9,049 nucleotides of DNA, from positions 1 through 9,049 of the forward strand of contig CBFHNK010000065.1 in NCBI GenBank assembly GCA_965657195.1. The letters are read 5' to 3'. The translations under genes and the position numbers were made by a program. Shown here in pieces: positions 1 through 6,857 of the stretch. Every line of letters begins with the position of its first letter. Positions within the stretch are counted from its first letter, which is position 1. Origin of the DNA: TMED14 sp965657195 (GTDB lineage: Bacteria; Bacteroidota; Bacteroidia; Flavobacteriales; Schleiferiaceae). The notes beneath the pieces are model-generated. The model was not told the DNA's origin and searched no databases. It saw only the letters and a list, made by a program, of their open reading frames with translations.

Positions 1-852
1 GTCAACTTTTTTGACAACGCCGAAGTCTACGCCCATGGCGAGTCAGAGCGCGTAATGGGCCGCATCCTCAGCGAGGTCGGCTGGTCGCGCGACAGCTACA
101 CGGTGTCGTCCAAGGTCTTTTTTGGCGCCGGAGGCAAGCTCCCCACCCAGCGCGGGCTGCACCGCAAGCACATAGTCGAGGCCTGCCACCAAGCGCTCGA
201 ACGCCTTCGTGTCGACTACCTCGACCTCTACTTCTGCCACCGCCCCGACAAAGCAACTCCAATCGAAGAGACAGTTTGGACGATGCACCAACTGATCATG
301 CAGGGCAAAATCCTGTACTGGGGCACCTCAGAGTGGAGCGCCGAAGAGATTATGGACGCCCAGCGCGTCGCCGACCAGCACCACCTGATTGGTCCGACCA
401 TGGAGCAGCCGCAGTACAACCTGCTGCACCGCGAAAAAATGGAGTCCGAGTTCCTGCGCCTTTTTGAGCGCATCGGCCTCGGAACCACCATCTGGTCGCC
501 CCTCGCCTCTGGCATTTTGACTAACAAGTACCGCGACGGGTTACGCGACGACTTTCGCCTGAACCGCGACGAGCTTTCATGGCTCAAAGACCGCAACGTC
601 GTAGACGAAAAATTGGCCGCAGCAGGCAGCTTGGCCGACCTCGCGTCAGAGCTCGGCATCACGCCAGCCCAACTGAGCATCGCGTGGTGCCTTAAGAATC
701 CGCACGTGTCGACCGTCATGCTCGGCGCGACCCGTGTAGATCAACTGCGCGAAAACCTCAAGGCCGCTGAGGCCGTGGCGCTACTGACCCCCGAGGTCAT
801 GGAGCGCATTGAGGGCATTGTGGGCAACAAGCCTGAACTGGCGCCCTTCTAA
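1..852 (+). CDS. Aldo/keto reductase, Kv-beta/AKR6-like (5' truncated by window edge)
   Basis: Probable cytoplasmic NADPH-dependent oxidoreductase that reduces aldehydes or ketones; the substrate cannot be read from the sequence. The frame is open from base 1, so the first visible codon is internal; the ATG at 55 is not the start because catalytic residues lie before it. With the first visible codon as residue 1, the AKR catalytic tetrad is complete: Asp5 and Tyr10 (in FFDNAEVYAHGE), Lys38 (in VSSKVFFG) and His80 (in DLYFCHRPD). The C-terminal cofactor-binding motif GATRVDQLREN starts at residue 242. The FFDNAEVYAHGE stretch and the SPLASGILTNKY segment are typical of bacterial proteins related to potassium-channel beta subunits. 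283 residues are visible; the family usually has about 320-340, so some 40-50 N-terminal residues lie upstream. No neighbour suggests a pathway. The gene is followed by a 126-base spacer with two hairpins and is probably not co-transcribed with the next genes. Confidence 0.95.
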   Translation, partial: VNFFDNAEVYAHGESERVMGRILSEVGWSRDSYTVSSKVFFGAGGKLPTQRGLHRKHIVEACHQALERLRVDYLDLYFCHRPDKATPIEETVWTMHQLIMQGKILYWGTSEWSAEEIMDAQRVADQHHLIGPTMEQPQYNLLHREKMESEFLRLFERIGLGTTIWSPLASGILTNKYRDGLRDDFRLNRDELSWLKDRNVVDEKLAAAGSLADLASELGITPAQLSIAWCLKNPHVSTVMLGATRVDQLRENLKAAEAVALLTPEVMERIEGIVGNKPELAPF

Positions 853-868
853 ACAGCCGTTTTCTTTC

Positions 869-899
869 GTTTAACCACGGTTCCGCGAGCCGTGTAAAC
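869..899 (+). terminator. Hairpin downstream of the aldo/keto reductase gene (possible terminator)
   Basis: The arms 869-873 plus 876-882 and 888-899 form a 12-bp stem (one G-U pair, a 2-base bulge at 874-875) around a 5-base loop at 883-887. It begins 17 bases after the reductase stop codon, where a terminator would be expected. No T-tract follows on either strand, so it is a poor fit to a classical intrinsic terminator; it may instead be an mRNA 3'-end stabiliser or sit in the leader of the next operon. Confidence 0.35.
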
Positions 900-934
900 C
901 GACTCGTGCGCTGCACCGGTTGGAGTTTTGGTCC

Positions 935-953
935 GTTCCCCGCGGTGGGGAGC
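935..953 (+). other. Short GC-rich hairpin in the leader of the 979-3406 operon
   Basis: A 7-bp stem (935-941 with 947-953, one G-U pair) closes a 5-base loop. It is followed by the pyrimidine-rich run 960-978 and then by the ATG at 979. It could be a weak terminator of upstream transcription or a structured 5' leader. I see no purine-rich Shine-Dalgarno in front of the ATG, which is common in Bacteroidota, and no convincing promoter boxes in this spacer. Confidence 0.3.
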
Positions 954-978
954 GCTAACCTTAATTCTCTTTCTTGTT

Positions 979-1521
979 ATGCGTACGTTGCTTCTTGCCA
1001 GCTCAGTGCTGGTTGCTTTCTCTGCCACAGCCCAAAATGCCGACTTTGTGGATGCCATCATTAACGTCGACGAGGCCGCGATGATTCGCGCCGTTAACGC
1101 CCAAGGCGCCAACTTGACCGACATGACGTTCAACATCATTGCTCCGTCAGCAGTGGGTGCTCCATTTGACCAAGTTGCGAGCCAAACCATGTACCTGCAG
1201 TACACGTCGGTAAAGGGCGCAGCTCCCGACGACCAGCGTCAGGTTTCGGTTGACGTAATCGGAGGCGACTTCCCCGCGGGCGTAAGCCTTTCGCTCGCCG
1301 CCAGTCCCGCGGGAACCGGCACCACCGGCCAAGGCCTCGAAGTCACCTTGGACAACAGCCAGCAGTCGGCAGTTCTGCTCAGCGGACTGGGTTCGGCCTA
1401 CAGCGGAACCTCAGCCGGCCAGGGCATTCCCGTGACCTACGTGCTGAACTACGCCACCGAAGACTTGGATGCGTCCACGGCTGGAATGGTTTCACTCCAG
1501 TTCACGATCAGCAACATTTAA
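979..1521 (+). CDS. Small secreted beta-rich protein, putative surface or pilus-like subunit
   Basis: Predicted exported protein of 180 residues. I chose the ATG at 979 because it opens directly into a signal peptide (MRTLLLASSVLVAFSATAQ, likely cleavage after Ala18); the ATG at 928 would add 17 residues ahead of it that look like leader sequence. The mature part has no cysteine and alternates beta strands with Gly/Ser/Asp/Thr turns. It runs from an N-terminal segment FVDAIINVDEAAMI, through MYLQYTSVKG, to a last strand VSLQFTISNI (171-180). This pattern resembles small uncharacterised Bacteroidota secreted proteins and, at fold level only, subunits of chaperone-usher or spore-coat-U type. 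It is the first gene of a three-gene run: its stop shares one base with the next start (TAATG), and a terminator-like hairpin follows within 15 bases. My inference is an abundant exported subunit handled by the next two products. The reading frame and export are well supported; the role is not proven. Confidence 0.62.
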   Translation: MRTLLLASSVLVAFSATAQNADFVDAIINVDEAAMIRAVNAQGANLTDMTFNIIAPSAVGAPFDQVASQTMYLQYTSVKGAAPDDQRQVSVDVIGGDFPAGVSLSLAASPAGTGTTGQGLEVTLDNSQQSAVLLSGLGSAYSGTSAGQGIPVTYVLNYATEDLDASTAGMVSLQFTISNI

Positions 1522-2174
1522 TGGGTTGTTGGTTTGAAGGCCCAGCGTTCCGCTGGGCCTTCCTTTTCTCGATTCTTTCGCAGTTCGCCTTAGCTCAGGT
1601 CGTAGTGGTCAATGGCCTCGGACACTTTCACCCCTGGGACCAACCCGCGGTGGGCAGCATCGTCCTGATGAACCCCACCGACGATAGCTTGAGGGTGATC
1701 GTTCAAAATGACAGCCTTTGGGGCCCCCAGCATCCGCTGCGGATTGCCAGCGAAGTCCGAATGCCTCCCCAAAGCCGAAAATCACTGCCCTACGAATGGC
1801 TGGAAATCGATTCATCGAGCCAAGGAGTGCGCGTCTACCTGTCGACAGTGACCGATGCGGCCCCCGACCCCACTTCGTCGGGAGAACTTCGGTTTCACAT
1901 CTCAACCCGGTATGCGGTGGACCTCTACCGTGGGCGGATCGCCGACGACCTCGAAGTCGCCTGGACTCCGGACGGGGTTCGCGTACATAACCGCGGCCGT
2001 GATTTTTGGGCGGGCTCGTGCTATCCACTTGACGGCTCCATGCGCGGAACCTCGCGACTCGCCAGCGGCGTTCTTCGGCCCGGTGACGTGCGAATTTGGA
2101 GTGTTCCAGCCGATGCCGACGGCATTTGGCTTGAACGCGTGGACGGGTATGTCGTTGCGAGTCCCAAGCCGTGA
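1521..2174 (+). CDS. Putative periplasmic pilus-chaperone-like protein (two Ig-fold domains)
   Basis: 217 residues with a signal peptide whose hydrophobic core is about residues 12-23, with likely cleavage after Ala25 (LALA-Q). No other in-frame start precedes that core, so ATG 1521 is the only usable start. The mature protein follows the order of archaic (CsuC-like) fimbrial chaperones. It starts with SIVLMNPTDDSLRVIVQ (46-62), then a proline/basic turn VRMPPQSRKSL (79-89), a Y-L-S-T-V strand (106-110), and LRFHISTRYAVDL (123-135) near the domain boundary. The second domain has DGVRVHNRGRDFW (151-163), ASGVLRPGDVRIWSVP (181-196) and a final strand near YVV. Arg130 could correspond to the basic cleft residue that anchors subunit C-termini in this family; that is inference. 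It overlaps the upstream subunit gene by 1 base and the downstream gene by 4 (GTGA), implying coupled translation. Another Ig-like periplasmic accessory protein is possible. Confidence 0.55.
   Translation: MGCWFEGPAFRWAFLFSILSQFALAQVVVVNGLGHFHPWDQPAVGSIVLMNPTDDSLRVIVQNDSLWGPQHPLRIASEVRMPPQSRKSLPYEWLEIDSSSQGVRVYLSTVTDAAPDPTSSGELRFHISTRYAVDLYRGRIADDLEVAWTPDGVRVHNRGRDFWAGSCYPLDGSMRGTSRLASGVLRPGDVRIWSVPADADGIWLERVDGYVVASPKP
1536..1570 (+). terminator. Perfect 12-bp hairpin with T-rich tail between genes one and two of the operon
   Basis: Bases 1536-1547 and 1551-1562 are perfect reverse complements around a 3-base TTC loop, followed by CTTTTCTC. The stem is GC-rich and the arrangement is that of an intrinsic terminator. 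It begins 15 bases after the stop codon of the 979-1521 gene but lies inside codons 6-14 of the next gene, so any termination would have to be partial. That would make it an attenuator lowering expression of the two downstream genes relative to the first. The tail is broken by cytosines, so efficiency may be modest. Confidence 0.6.
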
Positions 2175-3406
2175 GTTTCGCGCTTTGGTGGGCCTTGGTG
2201 TCGCTCCCCGGCGGAATCTGGCCCAGTTTCGGCACCTCAGGGGTCGCGGGGTCCACCCAGTGGTGGATCCAAACCCCCAATCTACCCGCCGGAAGGCACC
2301 AGCTCAACCTGCAGCACCGCCACTGGTCGCTGCGCTACGGAGCCCAAGCACAAGGCTGGGCATGGCAGATTCAGTCCCGGAACCTTGGGGTTTGGTGGTC
2401 ACCCGGCAGGGCGCTGGGCCTGTCGGGGCAGTACCGAGGGAGCCTTTACGGTTCCGCTTGGGACGCCTCAGCTGCATGGTCTCCGCAAGGTTGGACGGCA
2501 CGAGGGTCCTGGAAGGGACTTAGCGCAGTCCGAACCTACCAGGGTCAGTACGGACTGGGCTACCAACTCGAAGCGACCAAAGTGGACGTCCAATGGGGGC
2601 CTGCATTGCGCAGTTTTGGAATTCGCCACGGTGACCTGGAATGGCGGCGGAGCATCAATGCAGTCGGAACCACCGACCTCATACGCCTTCGCCGAGGCCG
2701 CAGCATCGCAGAATGGCGTAGCACCAATCTCGCCCACCACAGCCAGCAGCAAATAGGGTTCCGCACGAGTTGGGGCCCTAGCCGATTTTGGGTTCAAGTA
2801 GTATCCCAAGGAGGCCATTCACAGGCCCTCGCACGAGTAAGCTACAGCCAAACCCGCTGGGGTACTGCGACATTGGGATATTCAGGAAGGCAAGCGATGA
2901 TTCGCTACCACCTACCCGACCGTGGCGCATTTCGGGGCAGCTTTGTCGAATGGGGGCCCGTAGCCCAAGTTCACGCGGTCCATCGAGGCCGAGGGCTTGC
3001 CGCCGCATGGAATCCGCAAAGCAAGCAACTCAGCCTGCAACTCTTTGCCCGCCATCAGTTCACACCCCAGTCTAAATCGGACTTGGTTCCGCAGCCCCAA
3101 GGAGCCACGCCCTGCTGGCTCGATATCACCTACACGTTTGCTGGACAGCCTCCGAACGTAGAACTTGAATTGCGTGGAGCGCGTGCGCACCGCGTCGTCC
3201 TCATCCCGCAAAACCGGCAGTGGAAGGACCACGTTCCGCCCGGGCGCTATGCGGTAACGGGGTCGGCGCCCAAGGGATGGAAGCTCGAGCTTCCCGCGGA
3301 CAGCATCACCCTAGCTCCGGGCACTACAAGCCCCGTTTGGATTGGGCTAAAGCCCCACGTGGCCCAGATTCGCTGGGTCAGCGGTCCAAGTGAATCGTCG
3401 GAATGA
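2171..3406 (+). CDS. Putative outer-membrane beta-barrel protein at the usher position, with C-terminal beta domain
   Basis: 411 residues, starting at GTG 2171 inside the GTGA overlap with the upstream stop; the first 15-20 residues (MSFALWWALVSLPGGIWPSF) resemble a signal peptide. Residues about 45-325 are a succession of short amphipathic Trp/Tyr/Gly-rich strands separated by turns (for example SLRYGAQAQGWAWQI, RFWVQVVSQG, GTATLGYSG), consistent with a transmembrane barrel. From about 327 the character changes to a small beta domain, VELELRGARAHRVVLI then VPPGRYAV, KLELPADSI and a last strand near VWIGL. It resembles post-barrel modules of ushers and prealbumin-like carrier domains. True fimbrial ushers are about 800 residues with N-terminal, plug and barrel domains; this is half that length and I see no plug domain. 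Gene order (subunit, chaperone-like, barrel) suggests it exports or anchors the 979-1521 product. Its last 10 residues are encoded in a region overlapping the convergent PAP2 gene. It could instead be an unrelated anchoring barrel. Confidence 0.5.
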   Translation: MSFALWWALVSLPGGIWPSFGTSGVAGSTQWWIQTPNLPAGRHQLNLQHRHWSLRYGAQAQGWAWQIQSRNLGVWWSPGRALGLSGQYRGSLYGSAWDASAAWSPQGWTARGSWKGLSAVRTYQGQYGLGYQLEATKVDVQWGPALRSFGIRHGDLEWRRSINAVGTTDLIRLRRGRSIAEWRSTNLAHHSQQQIGFRTSWGPSRFWVQVVSQGGHSQALARVSYSQTRWGTATLGYSGRQAMIRYHLPDRGAFRGSFVEWGPVAQVHAVHRGRGLAAAWNPQSKQLSLQLFARHQFTPQSKSDLVPQPQGATPCWLDITYTFAGQPPNVELELRGARAHRVVLIPQNRQWKDHVPPGRYAVTGSAPKGWKLELPADSITLAPGTTSPVWIGLKPHVAQIRWVSGPSESSE

Positions 3407-4112
3407 GGTAACCAACGGCTGCTCCTACGACGGTTCCGACGACGACGTCTGAGGGGTAGTGCTTGCCCGCCTCGACCCGCTGCCAGGCCACATAGGCCGG
3501 AACCAGCGCTGCCGCAGACCACACCACTGGGGCCCAGCGTGAGTCAGGGTGCATGTCGCTCCACACTTTGGCGGCAAAAAAGGTATTGCAGGCCGTGAGG
3601 CTGGCATGGCCCGAGAAAAAGGACTTGCGTGCGTCGGCTTCCATGCGTTCCGCCAAAGGTGCGCCGTCGTAGTATACAAACGGCCGATTGCGGCGCACCG
3701 AATTCTTCACGGCGTCCGTCAGCATCAAGGTGCTCAGGTTGGTCTGAAACCACATACTCCCCAAGACCACCGCATCACCAAAGCGGCGGTCGGCCTGAGT
3801 GTGGGCAAGGGCGGTAAGGCCGGCGGTTCCGAAGGCTGCAAACAGCGCGTAGTCCGAGCGGTGGCCTGCGGCCTCATCCCATCGATTGAGCGCCACACGG
3901 TCCCAACCGACGGCCTGGGGCGACCCCAACGTGGCGAGCTCGAATTCACTGAAGCCGCGGTGCTGGGACGCGGCATACGCGTTCCAACCTAAAAGTGCGG
4001 CGTTTGCACCGTAGGTCAGCGCATCCGTGCGCATACTGAGGCGGTACGGAATCTGAGCCCACGCAAACTGGGTGACTAGCAGCGCGCTAGCGAGAACGAG
4101 GCGACGAATCAT
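3378..4112 (-). CDS. Secreted PAP2-family (type 2 phosphatidic acid) phosphatase
   Basis: Predicted to remove phosphate from lipid phosphates or diphosphates (phosphatidate, undecaprenyl diphosphate, lipid A) or similar esters on the outer side of the inner membrane. The exact substrate cannot be read. The three PAP2 signature motifs are intact in 244 residues: K136-x6-R143-P144 (KNSVRRNRP), S167-G168-H169 (FFSGHAS), and R212-x5-H218-x3-D222 (RVEAGKHYPSD). His169, His218 and Asp222 are the expected catalytic residues. A signal peptide covers residues 1-19 (cleavage before Gln20), and hydrophobic segments lie near 89-103, 115-131, 195-209 and 223-239. It starts 6 bases after the stop of the upstream amylase-family gene, so the two are probably one transcript, with no obvious metabolic link. 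Its last 29 bases overlap the end of the convergent plus-strand gene. The family call is firm. Confidence 0.93.
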   Translation of the reverse strand: MIRRLVLASALLVTQFAWAQIPYRLSMRTDALTYGANAALLGWNAYAASQHRGFSEFELATLGSPQAVGWDRVALNRWDEAAGHRSDYALFAAFGTAGLTALAHTQADRRFGDAVVLGSMWFQTNLSTLMLTDAVKNSVRRNRPFVYYDGAPLAERMEADARKSFFSGHASLTACNTFFAAKVWSDMHPDSRWAPVVWSAAALVPAYVAWQRVEAGKHYPSDVVVGTVVGAAVGYLIPTIHLDR

Positions 4113-4118
4113 ACGGTT

Positions 4119-6857
4119 CTAGTACTGAACCTGCAAGGTATGGCGCTCGCTGCCAAGCTCGTCCTGCACGTTGAGCACATACCATCCTGCGGGCAATCCG
4201 CCTAAGTCGAAGTGCTCAAGGTCTGAACCCGCGCGCATCCATCGGCGAAGCATGCGGCCTTGGGCATCGACGAGCTCAACCTGTCCCTTTGCGGCAGGGC
4301 GATCCAGCCAAAATCCGTCAAGCGCCGGATTGGGAAACACCCGAGTTGCAGCCGCTGCCAGTTCTGGAGCTGAAAGCGTGATTTGTGGCTTCGCGAGCTT
4401 CTCGCTGGTGTACAATCGGTACCCACCCGGAGCAAGCGACAGCGAAGCATTCGGGTCGGTCACCACAATGGAATCGCCCGTAAAGTACTCGTACCAGGTG
4501 CCGACCTTGGTAAACGCCGGGATGGCGCTCTGCGTGGTCACCGCGAAATTACCGAGCACGACCGCATCCATTCCTTGGCTATTGAAGATCATACGCTTCA
4601 CATTTCCGGCGAGGCTGTGGCTGAAGGTTCCATCCCTAAAGGTCGCGGGGTAAGCTCGGCGCACATTGAAGATGGCCGCAGTCACGTCGTACAGTCGGCG
4701 GCGCTCCGGAACCTGGTAGTAGTTCCACAAAATCGGCTTGTTGCAGACACGGCAGGGGTTGTTGATGGACACATCGTAGCCCAATTCGCCGAACATCCAA
4801 ATCATTCGTGGCCCTGGAATCAAGTAGGCAAACAAATTCACCGCTTCGGCCCGACCTAGGCCGGTGGCTAGTGACCGCGGATTGTGGTTGGGGTTGGACT
4901 GGTTGCCGTACGTGTTGACCTCATACATGAGGCGTTCTTCGTCGTGGCTCTCGGGGTACGAAACCAGTCCAGGCTGAGACCATCCGCGCGAACCGTGGTA
5001 TGCCCACGAGAAGTTGCTCTGGCTGTGGCCCGCGCCCGCTTGGTGAAAGTTGTAGGTCTGATTGCCCCAGAGCATAAAACCGTAGTCCGCGAGAATCTTC
5101 TCTTCGTTGTTGTTGCACCAGTGCTCCAGAATTAGGTGCGCATTGGGGTTTATCGCCCAAATCGTATCACCCATTCGCTTGAGCAAATTTTGGCGAACGA
5201 CCGAAAAATCAGTTTGGGCATTGACCATACCCTTGGTGAAGTCAAAGCGGATTCCGTCAATTCGGTATTCCTGCATCCAAAACGTAGTCACTCGGTCCAT
5301 GAAGTCTTCAGTGGCCGGCGACTCATGGTTGAAGTCGTAGCCCCAGCAGTACGCAGGGTGCGGGCACGTCGGATTAAACCAGGGGTTGTCGGCCGCGGGG
5401 CGGTTGTTGGCGGAATCCCAGTACATCGCAAGCAGCGGACTCTGACCAAAGGCATGGTTGAACACCATGTCGGCAATTACTGCTATCCCCTTGCTGTGGC
5501 ACGAATCCACAAACTCCTTGAACTTCTCGGGGGTACCGTAGTACTTATCGAGCGCCATATGAAAGCTCGGATTGTAGCCCCAGCTCTCGTTGTTCTCAAA
5601 CTCGTTGTTGGGCATGAGTTCGATGGCATTGATTCCGAGGCGCTGCAAGTAGCCCAGCGTATCGATGAGCGCTTGGTAGTTGCGCGCCGCGATGAAGTCG
5701 CGCACCAGCAACTCATAGATAATCAGGTCCGCCTTTCCCGGCGGAGTAAAGTTGGTGTTCTTCCACACATACTCTGTTTTGCCGGGACGCAGTAGCGCAC
5801 AAAATCCGGTGGTCTTGCCCGTTGGGTAGGGATGCAGGCCTGGCCAGGTTCCGGCAGGAATACCCGCATCTGCACCTGGATCAAGGATCAATTCGGCAAA
5901 GGGATCTGCAATCTTTACCGCACCGTCGATCCAGTACTGGTAGGCATAGGTTTGGCCTGGCGACACCTTGACTTCGAGCCAAAAACGTTCTCCGTCCGGA
6001 GTTTGATTCATAAAGTACGTGGTGTCGGGCACGAACTGGTTAAAGTCACCGAGCACGTACACAAATTCCTTTCCGGGAGCCCGAAGCACTAATCCTACAG
6101 TGCTGTCGTTTAAATAATTAGCCCCATCAAGCCAGCCCGTTGGCAACGCAGCTACTAAGGGATTGGGATTGCTGATGTAGCGCAGCGTATCGTAGGCTGT
6201 AGACGTACCAGAAATCGCTTCAAGCACGACAGTATGCTGGCCGGATTGTGCGACAAGCAGGTCGTAGTTCAGCGACGTGGCATTCGAAACTGTAGTCTTC
6301 AGCACCCCGTTGTCGTAAATCTTCAGTGTTGCGCTTTGGTTCGATGCCGCTACGAGCGAAATGGTATCCCCGGGGTGCGCAATCTGAGGACCAGTGGGTG
6401 CAAAAAATGCCGCGAGCAACCCGGCATTTGCGGGATAAATCGGGTAGTAAATGTCTGAACCGTCGGCGCTGCGCCCCACCACCGTTCCGGCGGCATTTCG
6501 AAACACAAACGCCAGCTCCTGCACCTGAGTTCCCGTCGGAAACCCATAAAACGTCGGAATGTGGTACTTAATGCGGTGGATGTTGCCTCCCAAATCGGTC
6601 ATCAGCACCTTTGCTGTTGGCTGCCCCCAGGTACCCTGTACAAACTGCCAGTTGGTAGGCGACGTCGAGGTCGATGTAATCAACCCGGCGTGGGCGTACA
6701 CGGGAGTGGTTCCGACCAACGCCCCATTGCCCTGAGCCGCATTGTACACAATCGTAACCGTGTCATTTTGGGTCGGAAAAGCCGGCGTCACGCTCAAAAT
6801 TTGCGCGAAACCTGCGGTCGCGCCGACCAAAGCCAAACCTAGGAGTAGTTTTCTCAT
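4119..6857 (-). CDS. Secreted GH13 alpha-amylase-family enzyme with T9SS C-terminal sorting domain
   Basis: Predicted extracellular or cell-surface enzyme acting on alpha-glucans (starch, glycogen, pullulan). 912 residues: signal peptide 1-18 (cleavage before Gln19); N-terminal beta modules about 20-145 and 150-230; a CBM48/E-set-like domain about 235-325 with YVLGDFNQF; GH13 catalytic barrel about 375-740; a beta domain to about 815; and a T9SS type A sorting domain about 838-912 (VFPNPALDGFWLD at the start, GWYVLNVQDE near the end). All four GH13 conserved regions are present: region I DMVFNH (463-468), region II GIRFDF with nucleophile Asp539, region III LILEHW with acid/base Glu578, and region IV ESHDEE with Asp639. 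It should therefore be active; amylase, neopullulanase or branching activity cannot be separated by eye. Cysteine pairs at 498/504 and a CxxC at 702-705 are unusual. No SusC/SusD genes are visible nearby. ATG 6857 opens the signal peptide; the PAP2 gene follows 6 bases after the stop. Confidence 0.94.
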   Translation of the reverse strand: MRKLLLGLALVGATAGFAQILSVTPAFPTQNDTVTIVYNAAQGNGALVGTTPVYAHAGLITSTSTSPTNWQFVQGTWGQPTAKVLMTDLGGNIHRIKYHIPTFYGFPTGTQVQELAFVFRNAAGTVVGRSADGSDIYYPIYPANAGLLAAFFAPTGPQIAHPGDTISLVAASNQSATLKIYDNGVLKTTVSNATSLNYDLLVAQSGQHTVVLEAISGTSTAYDTLRYISNPNPLVAALPTGWLDGANYLNDSTVGLVLRAPGKEFVYVLGDFNQFVPDTTYFMNQTPDGERFWLEVKVSPGQTYAYQYWIDGAVKIADPFAELILDPGADAGIPAGTWPGLHPYPTGKTTGFCALLRPGKTEYVWKNTNFTPPGKADLIIYELLVRDFIAARNYQALIDTLGYLQRLGINAIELMPNNEFENNESWGYNPSFHMALDKYYGTPEKFKEFVDSCHSKGIAVIADMVFNHAFGQSPLLAMYWDSANNRPAADNPWFNPTCPHPAYCWGYDFNHESPATEDFMDRVTTFWMQEYRIDGIRFDFTKGMVNAQTDFSVVRQNLLKRMGDTIWAINPNAHLILEHWCNNNEEKILADYGFMLWGNQTYNFHQAGAGHSQSNFSWAYHGSRGWSQPGLVSYPESHDEERLMYEVNTYGNQSNPNHNPRSLATGLGRAEAVNLFAYLIPGPRMIWMFGELGYDVSINNPCRVCNKPILWNYYQVPERRRLYDVTAAIFNVRRAYPATFRDGTFSHSLAGNVKRMIFNSQGMDAVVLGNFAVTTQSAIPAFTKVGTWYEYFTGDSIVVTDPNASLSLAPGGYRLYTSEKLAKPQITLSAPELAAAATRVFPNPALDGFWLDRPAAKGQVELVDAQGRMLRRWMRAGSDLEHFDLGGLPAGWYVLNVQDELGSERHTLQVQY

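Noticed and set aside
923..930. GAGTTTTG as a possible -7 promoter box for the 979 operon
   Set aside because: The first base mismatches the consensus and no TTG lies about 19 bases upstream.
928..978. Longer start (ATG 928) for the first operon gene
   Set aside because: The ATG at 979 begins directly with a standard signal peptide; the extra 17 residues would come from the GC-rich hairpin at 935-953 and look non-coding.
1609..2307. Long minus-strand open frame opposite genes two and three of the operon
   Set aside because: Its composition is Arg/Pro/Gly-rich with no signal peptide or motif. The plus-strand genes have signal peptides and overlapping stop/start junctions, so this is a GC-rich shadow.
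4171..4653. Plus-strand open frames opposite the T9SS sorting domain
   Set aside because: The minus strand reads a coherent sorting domain to its stop at 4119; the opposite frames have no start context or motifs.
5136..5795. Plus-strand open frame of 219 codons inside the GH13 gene
   Set aside because: It lies antisense to the conserved catalytic regions of a clear GH13 enzyme and shows no recognisable protein features.
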